Source: an uncultured Sterolibacterium sp. (GTDB taxonomy: Bacteria > Pseudomonadota > Gammaproteobacteria > Burkholderiales > Rhodocyclaceae). Taken from it: a stretch of 47,270 bases of DNA. The stretch lies in NCBI GenBank assembly GCA_903904605.1, contig CAIVDC010000137.1, forward strand, positions 1 to 47,270. Reading direction: 5' to 3'. The notes under the pieces were generated by a model. The model was not told the origin of the DNA and made no database searches. It saw nothing but the letters and a program-made list of their open reading frames with translations. Shown here piece by piece: positions 17,068-25,204 of the stretch. Positions within the stretch are counted from its first letter, which is position 1; each line of letters opens with the position of its first letter. Position numbers and translations under genes: made by a program.

Positions 17068-17966
17068 TTCTCCCCGACCTCGATGAACTGGCTGCGCTGC
17101 GCGGCCCAGCGCGGGGGCTCAGCTTGCGCGCCCGGCGCCCGGCACTGGCGCGCCTGCAGGGCGGACATCGCAGCGCCCAGCGGGGTCGCGGGCTCGAATT
17201 CGAGGAAGTGCGGCTCTACGCCGCCGGCGACGATGCCCGCAACATCGACTGGCGCGTGACGGCACGGCGCGGACGGCCCCATACCAAGCTGTTCCGCGAG
17301 GAGCGCGAGCGGCCGGTATGGCTGGTGGCCGACCTGCACCCGGGTTTGTTCTTCGGCAGCCGGCGACAGTTCAAATCCGCCGTGCTGCTGCGCGCCGCAG
17401 CCTTGCTCGCCTGGGTCGCCGCGCTGGGCGGCGACCGCGTCGGCGCGGTGATTGTCGACGGCGCGAACACCGCTCAGGTATTTCCTCCGCGCGGGCGCGA
17501 GGCGGGCGTGTTGCCGGTGCTCGAAGCACTGGTCACCACCCAACCCCGCCAGCCCGGCCTGCCGGCACCGGGCGGCTTGCACGCGGCAGTCAGGATGCTG
17601 CGTCCGCTCCTGAAGCCGGGCAGCCTGGTCCTGTTGTTGAGCGACTTCGCCGGACTCGACCAGGCCACCGAGGATCTTCTCGCCGGCACCACCGCCCATA
17701 ATGACGTCCGCCTGCTGTGGATCACCGATCCGCTGGAAAGCGGCGGACTGCCGGCAGGCAACTATCGCGTCGGCTTGCCCGGTCGCCTGTGGTGGCTCGA
17801 TGGCGAACGCAGTCGGACCCCCTGGCAGGAGGCCTGGCGCGCGCGAGAGCAGCGCTTGAAGGAGATGGCGACGCGCTTGAGCCTGCCGCTCAGTCGGCTG
17901 GCGACGCACGACGGGGTCCTGGAAGCACTGGTCGCCCTGTTGAAGGAACCGAGGTGGGCAACGTGA
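17064..17966 (+). CDS. DUF58 domain protein of the MoxR operon
   Basis: 300-residue protein starting at GTG inside the moxR stop. The central DUF58 motif is visible: GRGLEFEEVRLYAAGDDARNIDWRVTARRGRPHTKLFREERERPVW, followed by a VWA-like fold (LVLLLSDFAGLD, DVRLLWITDPLE). DUF58 proteins always accompany MoxR ATPases; the function is likely as an adaptor to the VWA proteins encoded next. No membrane segment is obvious. Stop overlaps the GTG of the DUF4381 gene, continuing a run of four coupled junctions. Confidence 0.9.
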   Translation: MILPDLDELAALRGPARGLSLRARRPALARLQGGHRSAQRGRGLEFEEVRLYAAGDDARNIDWRVTARRGRPHTKLFREERERPVWLVADLHPGLFFGSRRQFKSAVLLRAAALLAWVAALGGDRVGAVIVDGANTAQVFPPRGREAGVLPVLEALVTTQPRQPGLPAPGGLHAAVRMLRPLLKPGSLVLLLSDFAGLDQATEDLLAGTTAHNDVRLLWITDPLESGGLPAGNYRVGLPGRLWWLDGERSRTPWQEAWRAREQRLKEMATRLSLPLSRLATHDGVLEALVALLKEPRWAT

Positions 17967-18427
17967 GCCCGCCCTCAAGCCCCGCCTGGCTCGCCCAGCT
18001 GGCGCCGGCGCACGCCCCGCCACCGCCCGGCTGGTGGCCTCTGGCGCCTGGCTGGTGGGGCCTTGCGCTCCTGTTGACCGTCGCCCTGGCGGGCTTGGCC
18101 TATTGGCAATCCCGTCCGGCCGTTCGCATCAGGCGCAGCGCGCTTCGCGAACTGGACAAACTCGAGGCGACGCCCGTCGACGATCAGGCCCTGGCGCGCA
18201 GTCTCGAACATCTGCTGCGGCGTTACGCCGTCGCGCGCTATGGCCGCGACGCGGTGGCGAGTCTCTGCGGCGATCACTGGATTGCCTTTGTCCTCGCCCA
18301 CGGCGGCAGCGCATGGGCGGGCACGGCCGGCATCGCGCTGCTCCGCGCAGCCTACGGAGGACCGGTGGAGGCCGAGCGCCAGCGCTGGCTGAGCGGTGCG
18401 CGCGCTTTTCTGAAAGGCAGGAAATGA
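17963..18427 (+). CDS. DUF4381 membrane protein
   Basis: 154-residue protein with one membrane helix at about 33-52 (WWGLALLLTVALAGLAYWQS) after a proline/tryptophan-rich leader, and a cytoplasmic helical domain with RSALRELDKLEA and LARSLEHLLRRYAVARYGRDAVASLCGDHWIAFV. This matches DUF4381, typically placed between DUF58 and the VWA genes. Start is GTG at 17963, overlapping the previous stop as GTGA. Function unknown; probably part of the same membrane complex. Confidence 0.85.
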   Translation: MSPPSSPAWLAQLAPAHAPPPPGWWPLAPGWWGLALLLTVALAGLAYWQSRPAVRIRRSALRELDKLEATPVDDQALARSLEHLLRRYAVARYGRDAVASLCGDHWIAFVLAHGGSAWAGTAGIALLRAAYGGPVEAERQRWLSGARAFLKGRK

Positions 18428-19392
18428 TCCACATCGCCTGGCCGTGGATGCTGCTCTTCCTGCCCTTGCCATGGCTGCTCGGCCGCTGGCTGCCCGAGGC
18501 GAAACCGCAGGGCGATGCGCTGTTTCTGCCCTTCGCGGCGAATTTGTCCGAAGGCGGCGTAGTCACGCTGGCCGCGCGCTCGCGGCGGCAACGATTCCTC
18601 TTTGTCCTTGTCTGGATCCTGCTGCTTGCCGCCGCGATTCGTCCGCAGTGGCTGGGCGACCCGTTGCCGGTGCCGACCACCGGACGGCAGCTGATGCTGG
18701 CAGTGGATGTCTCCGGCTCGATGGCGACTCGGGACATGGCGGGAAACGCGACGCGTCTGGACGTGGTGCAGGCGGTGGCGGGCGATTTCATCCGCCATCG
18801 CCACGGCGACCAGGTCGGTCTGATCCTGTTTGGCACCCGACCCTACCTGCAGGCGCCGCTGACGGCCGATCTCGACACCGTCAACCAATTCCTGCAGCAG
18901 TCCGTGGTCGGCATCGCCGGGACGCAGACGGCCATCGGCGACGCCATCGGGCTCGCCCTCAAGCGCTTTCGCGCTGAGCCGGGCGGCGGGCCGGGAAAGC
19001 ACCGAAAAATGATCTTGATCCTGCTCACCGACGGCGGCAACGACGCCGGCCTGATGGATCCGATCGAGGCCGCCAGGATGGCCGCCGCCGCCGGTCTGCG
19101 CATCTATACCATCGGGGTCGGCGCCGCCGCGCAGCAAGGCTTCTTCGGCGCCAGCGGCAATGACGATCTCGACGAAGGCACGCTCAAGGCGATCGCCCGG
19201 ATCTCCCACGGAGAATATTTCCGGGCGACCGATGCCGATGCTCTCGCCAAGGTGTATGCCCGCATCGACCAGTTGGAGCCGAGCGCCGGCCGGGAACAAT
19301 GGTATCGCCCGCACAGCGAGTGGTTTCCTTGGCCCTTGGCGCTGGCCCTGTTGTTCAGCCTGCCTGCCGTTTTCGTGAGAGTGCGGACATGA
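18424..19392 (+). CDS. BatA-like VWA-domain membrane protein
   Basis: 322 residues. Two N-terminal hydrophobic stretches (about 4-20, 58-72), then a von Willebrand A domain with a complete metal-ion-dependent adhesion site start DVSGS (95-99), followed by TQTAIGDAIGLAL and ILLTDGGNDAG, and a C-terminal membrane helix (about 300-318, WPLALALLFSLPAVFV). Layout matches BatA. The first start codon ATG at 18424 overlaps the previous stop by 4 bases, and its own stop overlaps the next gene. VWA domain faces the periplasm by prediction. Confidence 0.9.
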   Translation: MIHIAWPWMLLFLPLPWLLGRWLPEAKPQGDALFLPFAANLSEGGVVTLAARSRRQRFLFVLVWILLLAAAIRPQWLGDPLPVPTTGRQLMLAVDVSGSMATRDMAGNATRLDVVQAVAGDFIRHRHGDQVGLILFGTRPYLQAPLTADLDTVNQFLQQSVVGIAGTQTAIGDAIGLALKRFRAEPGGGPGKHRKMILILLTDGGNDAGLMDPIEAARMAAAAGLRIYTIGVGAAAQQGFFGASGNDDLDEGTLKAIARISHGEYFRATDADALAKVYARIDQLEPSAGREQWYRPHSEWFPWPLALALLFSLPAVFVRVRT

Positions 19393-20393
19393 ACCTCACC
19401 GACTTCCTCCACGCTTTCCATTTTCTCCGTCCGCAGTGGCTGCTGCTCCTGCCGCTCTTGTGGGGCACGGTGTTCTGGCTCGCGCGGCGGCGCGACCGCC
19501 ATCAGGACTGGTCGCGCCTGATCGATCCGCAACTCCTGCCGGCACTGCGCCTCGAGGCGGGCGGGCGCGCCGCCATTCGCCCCTGGCCTTGGCTGGCCCT
19601 GGCCTGGACGCTGGCTGCGCTGGCCCTGGCCGGTCCCAGCTGGCAACTGATCGAAACCGCGGCCTATCGCGCCCCGGCGGCATGGGCGCTGGTTCTCGAT
19701 CTCTCGCCTTCGATGGGGGCTGTCGACCTCACGCCCAACCGCGTCACCCGGGCGCGTTATGCGCTCGACGACATACTCGGTGCGGCCCGCGACGCGCGCG
19801 TCGGCCTGGTGGTGTTCAGCGACGAAGCCTATACCGTCACGCCGCTGACGGAGGATGTGGCCACGGTGTGGTCACTCCTGCCGCCGCTGGCACCGGGCAT
19901 CATGCCCGGTGCAGGCGACCATCTCGCCCCGGCGCTCGATCAGGCCGCGAAGCTGGTTGACCAGGTGGGGGCTAAGGACCGCCGCATCGTGGTGCTGACC
20001 GATGGCTTCGACGATCCGGCCGCCGCCTTGTCGGCTGCCGCCGCCCTCAAGTCCCAGGGCATAGCGCTCAGTGTCGTCGGGGTGGGCACGCAGAGCGGCG
20101 CGCCGCTGCGCAGCGCGGACGGACATTTCGCCCAGGATGCTCAGGGACGCGCGCAATGGGCCCATCTCGATGTCGCGCGGCTGCGCCAGCTTGCCGCCTC
20201 GGGCGGCGGCCGTTACTTCGACCTTGCCCAGGTGCCCGATCTTGTTGCCGAGCTGCAGGCATCAGGGCAACTTTCGGGCGGCGGGACTTCCGCACCGGGA
20301 GTCAAAGTCACCGACTGGCGGGATGCGGGAAGCTGGATCCTGCCCTTGCTGCTGTTGCTTTCGGCCTTCCTGGCGCGAAGGGGCTGGCTGTGA
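19389..20393 (+). CDS. BatB-like VWA-domain membrane protein
   Basis: 334 residues, paralogous in layout to the preceding protein: N-terminal membrane segments (about 17-33 and 66-82), VWA domain with MIDAS start DLSPS (104-108), threonine and aspartate sites later (RRIVVLTDGFDDP), and a C-terminal helix (SWILPLLLLLSAFLARRGW). The MIDAS is intact although the GS usual after it is PS. Overlaps the BatA-like stop by 4 bases and its own end is followed by GTG at 20390. Function: BatA/BatB are thought to form an aerotolerance or stress complex with MoxR. Confidence 0.9.
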   Translation: MNLTDFLHAFHFLRPQWLLLLPLLWGTVFWLARRRDRHQDWSRLIDPQLLPALRLEAGGRAAIRPWPWLALAWTLAALALAGPSWQLIETAAYRAPAAWALVLDLSPSMGAVDLTPNRVTRARYALDDILGAARDARVGLVVFSDEAYTVTPLTEDVATVWSLLPPLAPGIMPGAGDHLAPALDQAAKLVDQVGAKDRRIVVLTDGFDDPAAALSAAAALKSQGIALSVVGVGTQSGAPLRSADGHFAQDAQGRAQWAHLDVARLRQLAASGGGRYFDLAQVPDLVAELQASGQLSGGGTSAPGVKVTDWRDAGSWILPLLLLLSAFLARRGWL

Positions 20394-21232
20394 GGCGCAA
20401 GATCTTCGCGCTCCTTCTGTTTTCGCTGGCGCTGCCGGTGCATGCGGCGGACGACGGCTGGTCGCGCCTGTGGCGCAACGCCGACCAGCGCGGCGAGCGT
20501 CTGCTCAAGGACGGCGATGCCGCCGCGGCCGCCACGGTATACGCCGACCCGCGGCGCAAGGCCCACGCTGAACTCATGGCGGGCGAGTATGCCCAGGCGG
20601 CGCAGAACCTTGCCGCTTTCGACGACGCCGAGTCCCACTACAACCGCGGCAATGCGCTGGCCTACACGGGAGACCTGCAAGGTGCCCTTCGCGCCTACGA
20701 CGCCGCGCTGCAACGCGACCCGCAGAGTCGCGATGCGCGCCACAATCGGGATATGGTGGCCAATGCGCTCAAGCAGAAAACGCCGCCGGCGCAGGGGTCT
20801 CAAGGCAAGCAGGGCGACCAGGGCAGGCAGGGCGACCAGGGCAGGCAGGGTACGCCAGGCGACACGACCCGACCGGGTGCGAAGGGAAAAGGCGAGGAAC
20901 GCGGACAAGCTTCCGCGCTAGCGCCAAGTCAAGCCGGTCAGACCGGCAAACGGTCGGGCGCTGAAGGCATGGCCGCGATGCCCGGCCAGGACAGTGCCGG
21001 CGAGGCGCGGCGCGATGCCGAAGCCGGCCTCGCCGGGGCCGCCGGCAAGCAGCAGAGCGGCATGGAGCGTGGCGGCAGGAGCGAGGATGAGGCAGTTCAA
21101 GCGGCGCCTTTAAACGAGCAACAACTGGCCCAGGAGCAATGGCTGAGGAGCATTCCCGACGACCCGGGCGGACTGCTCCGACGCAAATTCCTGATCGAGC
21201 ACATGATGAGACAGCAGAAGGCACAGCCATGA
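20390..21232 (+). CDS. BatC-like TPR protein with a collagen-like tail
   Basis: 280 residues starting at GTG in the previous stop. Signal peptide 1-20 (ending PVHAADD), then a tetratricopeptide unit (about 80-112, AESHYNRGNALAYTGDLQGA followed by LRAYDAALQRDP), then a low-complexity tail (about 130-240) rich in Gln, Gly, Asp, Arg, with a repeat such as QGDQGRQG coded by an exact 18-bp tandem duplication, and a C-terminal helical end LRRKFLIEHMMRQQ. Fits BatC (TPR partner of BatA/B). The tail is probably disordered. The stop overlaps the ATG of batD. Confidence 0.86.
   Translation: MRRKIFALLLFSLALPVHAADDGWSRLWRNADQRGERLLKDGDAAAAATVYADPRRKAHAELMAGEYAQAAQNLAAFDDAESHYNRGNALAYTGDLQGALRAYDAALQRDPQSRDARHNRDMVANALKQKTPPAQGSQGKQGDQGRQGDQGRQGTPGDTTRPGAKGKGEERGQASALAPSQAGQTGKRSGAEGMAAMPGQDSAGEARRDAEAGLAGAAGKQQSGMERGGRSEDEAVQAAPLNEQQLAQEQWLRSIPDDPGGLLRRKFLIEHMMRQQKAQP
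20812..20847 (+). repeat. 18-bp tandem duplication in the BatC-like gene
   Basis: GGGCGACCAGGGCAGGCA occurs twice exactly, in frame, extending the QGDQGRQG low-complexity segment. Confidence 0.85.
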
Positions 21233-22995
21233 ATCAAGCCTATCGCATCTTCGCCGCCCTGCTCTTGTTCGCAACGAGCCTGGCCGCGCCGGCAGCGGTG
21301 ACCGCTGCCCTGGATCGCGACCGCGTCGCAGCGGGCGAAACCGTCCGCCTGCTCCTGCAGCGTGAAGGCAGCGCCGCCGGACAACCGGATCTCGATCCGC
21401 TCCGGCGTGATTTCGACGTGCTCGGCAGCAGCAGGGGTTCCTCCGTCCAGATCATCAATGGCCAGGCCTCGTCGAAGACCCAGTTCACGCTTGTCCTCGC
21501 CCCCAAGCACGACGGCACGATCCGAATCCCCCCCCTGCAATGGGACGGTGAACTGTCGCCGGCGCTCGAACTGACGGTGGGCGGGGCTGGCGCCGCCGGA
21601 CGACCGGGCAAGGCGGCCGGAACGTCGCATGTCTTTCTGAGCGCGACGCCCAACCTCGATCGACCTTATGTGCAGGCCGCCGTCGTGCTGACCGTGAAGC
21701 TGGATACCGACCTGCCGCTCTCCGAAGCGAGACTGGATCTGCCTGCCAGCGCCGATGTGCTGGTCAAGCAATTCGGCGAGGACCGGCAAGGCAGCGAAAT
21801 GCGCAACGGTCACAACTATCAGTTCGTCGAGCGCAAATACCTGCTGTTCCCGCAGCACAGCGGCCTGATCCGCCTGGAAGGGCCGGTGCTCGACGCCCAA
21901 TTGCCGGGCGCCCAAAGCGACGATCCTTTCGGCGGCGATCCATTCTTCGGCAAGGTGTTCGGACAGTTGCGTCTGCCAGCCATCATGAACGCGACGCAAC
22001 CCTTGCATCTGACCGCCAAGACCATCGAACTGAATGTTCTGCCGCGCCCTGTCGGCACGACCGGATCGAACTGGTTGCCGGCGCAAAAAATCAGTCTGGA
22101 AGAAAGCTGGCGTCCGGACAACGCAAGCGTACGCGCGGGCGAGCCGATCACCCGCCATCTGCGACTTGCCGCGCTGGGTCTGACCGGCGCCCAACTGCCC
22201 GACCTCACCACGCTCATGCAGATCCCGGACGGCATCAAGCTCTACCCGGATCAATCCCGGGTAGAGGACAAGCCGCAGGGGGCCACGATACTCGGCAGCC
22301 GTGAGCAGGACATCGCCCTCATGGCGCAGCAACCGGGGCACTATGTGCTGCCGGCGGTGCACCTGACCTGGTGGGACACGGTGCATGACGCCCAGCGCGA
22401 GCTGGTGCTGCCGTCGCGATCCCTGGAGGTTCTACCCGCTGTTGCCGGCTCGGCCGTTGCGCCGATCTCGCCACCGGCAAGGTCGGCGGCGTCGATTTCG
22501 TCGCCGCTTGGCGCTCTGCCGGGCGCGGCGGCCGGAAAGGCGCGGTTCGCCTTCGAGTCGCCGTGGCCGTGGCTCAGCCTTGCACTGGGGCTGCTTTGGC
22601 TGGGTACCCTGATCGCGTGGCGGCGCACTCCCCGGCGCAGCTCGCCCGCATCGCCGGGGAAAATTGTCGATGAGGCGACGCCGGCCGTGATTCAACCCGG
22701 GCGTGCCTTCAAGGCCTTTCAGCAGGCTTGTCGCGCCAACGACCCGCAGGCCGCGCGTCGGCACCTGCTCGACTGGGCCCGTTCCGCCTGGCCGGAGCAG
22801 GCGCCGCTGGGCCTGAACGCCTTGTCCCGACTCATCGGCGACGCCGAGCTTGCCGAAGCGCTGCGGCAACTGGATCGGGCCTGCTATACCAACGGCGCGT
22901 GGCAGGGGGAATCCCTGGCGCAGGCATTGGCCGAGCCCCGGTCACCCGCGATTGCGGCCAAGTCCAGGCAGGTCTTGCCTGATCTGTACCCCTGA
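21229..22995 (+). CDS. BatD family protein
   Basis: 588 residues: signal peptide (1-26), a periplasmic Ig-like array with the typical opening AALDRDRVAAGETVRLLLQ and EGSAAGQPDLDPLRRDFDVLGSSRGSSVQIINGQASS, and a C-terminal membrane helix (about 443-464, PWPWLSLALGLLWLGTLIAW) followed by a short cytoplasmic helical domain. This is the BatD layout, the largest Bat component, a membrane scaffold. Last gene of the overlapping run: seven genes from moxR onward share stop/start overlaps. A two-component system follows after 144 bp. Confidence 0.88.
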   Translation: MNQAYRIFAALLLFATSLAAPAAVTAALDRDRVAAGETVRLLLQREGSAAGQPDLDPLRRDFDVLGSSRGSSVQIINGQASSKTQFTLVLAPKHDGTIRIPPLQWDGELSPALELTVGGAGAAGRPGKAAGTSHVFLSATPNLDRPYVQAAVVLTVKLDTDLPLSEARLDLPASADVLVKQFGEDRQGSEMRNGHNYQFVERKYLLFPQHSGLIRLEGPVLDAQLPGAQSDDPFGGDPFFGKVFGQLRLPAIMNATQPLHLTAKTIELNVLPRPVGTTGSNWLPAQKISLEESWRPDNASVRAGEPITRHLRLAALGLTGAQLPDLTTLMQIPDGIKLYPDQSRVEDKPQGATILGSREQDIALMAQQPGHYVLPAVHLTWWDTVHDAQRELVLPSRSLEVLPAVAGSAVAPISPPARSAASISSPLGALPGAAAGKARFAFESPWPWLSLALGLLWLGTLIAWRRTPRRSSPASPGKIVDEATPAVIQPGRAFKAFQQACRANDPQAARRHLLDWARSAWPEQAPLGLNALSRLIGDAELAEALRQLDRACYTNGAWQGESLAQALAEPRSPAIAAKSRQVLPDLYP

Positions 22996-23139
22996 AGCCT
23001 GGCGACATGAACAGGCGGATCGTCCTCCCGCCGATTTCCCGGCAATCGCCCGGTCGCCATCGGGGCGGCAAGCGGCTTATCATTCCGGTTTGATATCCGC
23101 AGGCGGGACAATGGACATCCATGCAAGGCAGGGCGACCG

Positions 23140-23799
23140 ATGCGGCTGCTGCTAGTCGAAGACGACACCATGATAGGAGAATCCGTGCTGGATTTGCTTC
23201 GGGCAGAAGCCTATGCCGTCGACTGGGTCAAGGACGGCGAAATGGCGGACACCGCCTTGCGAACGGGTTCCTACGATCTCGTCCTGCTCGACCTGGGCCT
23301 GCCGCGGAAGAATGGCCTGGAAGTTCTCCGCGACTTGCGGACCCGTCGCGATCGCGTTCCGGTGCTCATTGCGACAGCACGCGATTCGGTCCGGCAACGC
23401 ATCGAAGGTCTCGATGCCGGGGCCGACGACTATGTCCTCAAGCCCTATGATCTGGACGAATTGCTGGCGCGCATTCGAGCGCTGCTGCGCAGGGCCTCGG
23501 GGCGCGCCGAGCCGATCTACGAGCATAAGGGGGTCAGCATCAATCCGGCGACGCGCGAGGTGAGCGTGGGCAGCCAGGCCGTGGTTCTGTCCGCCCGGGA
23601 ATGGGCTGTGCTGGAGCCGCTTATTGCACGACCGGGCATGGTCCTGTCGCGTACCCAGCTTGAGGAAAAGCTCTACAGTTGGAGGAACGAGGTCAGCAGC
23701 AATGCCGTCGAAGTGTACATTCACGGCCTGCGCAAAAAACTGGGCGCGGACGTCATTCAAAATGTTCGCGGCGTCGGCTATATGGTGCCGCGCGCATGA
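23140..23799 (+). CDS. QseB/PmrA-like response regulator
   Basis: 219-residue regulator: receiver with acidic pocket VEDDT (residues 6-10), phospho-acceptor Asp51 (LVLLDLGLPRKNG), ATARDS switch, Lys in ADDYVLKPYD, and winged helix with SAREWAVLEPLIARPGMVLSRTQLEEKLYSWRNEVSSNAVEVYIHGLRKKLG, a QseB/PmrA-type signature. ATG at 23140 follows an AGGCAGGG site. Forms a pair with the kinase 43 bp downstream, and sits right after batD, so the pair may regulate or accompany the moxR/bat operon. Confidence 0.93.
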   Translation: MRLLLVEDDTMIGESVLDLLRAEAYAVDWVKDGEMADTALRTGSYDLVLLDLGLPRKNGLEVLRDLRTRRDRVPVLIATARDSVRQRIEGLDAGADDYVLKPYDLDELLARIRALLRRASGRAEPIYEHKGVSINPATREVSVGSQAVVLSAREWAVLEPLIARPGMVLSRTQLEEKLYSWRNEVSSNAVEVYIHGLRKKLGADVIQNVRGVGYMVPRA

Positions 23800-23842
23800 C
23801 ACGCCCGACAGTTCTGCTCAACGCGCCGGAAGGCGGTTAGCG

Positions 23843-25183
23843 GTGCCGCCCGACCAGCCTCATTCGCTCAGCCGCCGTCTCCTCTGGTTGCTGCTGGGCG
23901 CCGTCGTCCTGGTGGCCTGTGCGGAGGTTTTCGTGGCTTACCGCGCCGCCTTGAGCGAGGCCGATGAAATCTTCGATTACCACATGCAGCAGATGGCGAT
24001 CGCCTTGCGCCCAGGCCTGGCGGTGCCCCCGCCGGGCGACGCGCGAGGTCGGAAGAACGGAGAAGAAAACAGCGACTTCCTGATCCAGATATGGGCGGCC
24101 GACGGTGCCCGGGTCTTCGAGTCCGCCGATAGCGATGAGCTGCCGCAGCTTGCCGTCATCGGGTTCTCCAATTTCGAAGCGCGCGGCACCACCTTCCGGG
24201 TGTTTTCCATCCAGACATCGACACAGATCATTCAGGTGGCGCAGGATCTGGCCGTGCGTCGCGGCATCGCCGGAAAGCTCGCGTTGCGAACGGCCGCCCC
24301 GGTCGCGTTGATGGCCCCGATCCTGATGCTGCTGGTGTTGTGGGTGGTGAACAAATCGTTTCGCCCTCTCGCACGCGTGCGCCGCCAGGTGGCGGAGCGT
24401 CAGGCAAGCGATCTCTCGCCTGTCAATGAAGCCGGCCTGCCCGCGGAAATCACCCCTCTGGTGCGGGAACTGAACCTGCTCCTGCAGCGCGTGAAGGAGG
24501 CGTTCGAAGCTCAGCAGCACTTTGTTGCCGATGCCGCGCACGAACTGCGCTCGCCGCTGGCGGCGCTCAAGTTGCAGGTGCAGGGCCTGCGCCGGGCCAG
24601 CGACGAATCGACGCGGGCGCTCGCCGTGGCGAGACTTTCGTCGGGGATCGATCGCACGACGCATCTGGTCGAGCAATTGCTGGTTCTGGCCAGACAGGAG
24701 GCCAGCACGGCGGCCGGCGAAAAGTCCGAGCGGGTTCGCCTGGCCGACGTTTGCCGGCTTGCCCTGGAAGACACGCTGGCCGCCGCCAAGGAAAAATCGA
24801 TCGACCTGGGGATCGCCCATGCCGATGACGTCAGCATCGACGGGCACCGCGAAGCAATTCGTATTCTGGTTCGCAACCTGCTCGACAACGCCATAAAGTA
24901 CAGCCCGGCCAGGGGCCGCGTCGATCTGGAACTCCGTGCGGCGGAGGGCGCCGTGGAACTGACGGTGGACGACGGCGGCCCGGGCATCCCCCTGGCACAG
25001 CGGGAGCGGGTGCTCGACCGCTTCTTCCGCCTCGACGGCGCCCAGACGAAGGGCAGCGGACTGGGTCTTGCGATCGTGAAGGCGATTGCCGGGCAGCACC
25101 GCGCCGAATTGCGGCTCGGCGACTCCCCCCGTCTGGGCGGGCTGAGGGTGACAGTCCGATTTCCGGCTGAGGGACGAGGTTGA
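23843..25183 (+). CDS. QseC-like sensor histidine kinase
   Basis: 446 residues from GTG at 23843, which follows GGAAGG (the frame is open upstream, but inside the regulator gene). Membrane helix about 13-33, sensor about 34-148, second helix about 150-169, HAMP-like linker, HisKA box FVADAAHELRSPLAALKLQVQ (His233), N-box NLLDNAIKYS, G1 DDGGPGIP, F-box DRFFR and G2 GSGLGLAIV. The DAAHELRSPLAAL motif is QseC-like. The periplasmic sensor is short and shows no known domain. Converges on the SulP gene with 21 bp between stops. Confidence 0.92.
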   Translation: MPPDQPHSLSRRLLWLLLGAVVLVACAEVFVAYRAALSEADEIFDYHMQQMAIALRPGLAVPPPGDARGRKNGEENSDFLIQIWAADGARVFESADSDELPQLAVIGFSNFEARGTTFRVFSIQTSTQIIQVAQDLAVRRGIAGKLALRTAAPVALMAPILMLLVLWVVNKSFRPLARVRRQVAERQASDLSPVNEAGLPAEITPLVRELNLLLQRVKEAFEAQQHFVADAAHELRSPLAALKLQVQGLRRASDESTRALAVARLSSGIDRTTHLVEQLLVLARQEASTAAGEKSERVRLADVCRLALEDTLAAAKEKSIDLGIAHADDVSIDGHREAIRILVRNLLDNAIKYSPARGRVDLELRAAEGAVELTVDDGGPGIPLAQRERVLDRFFRLDGAQTKGSGLGLAIVKAIAGQHRAELRLGDSPRLGGLRVTVRFPAEGRG

Positions 25184-25204
25184 GGGCGGCCCCTGCGGAC
25201 TATC

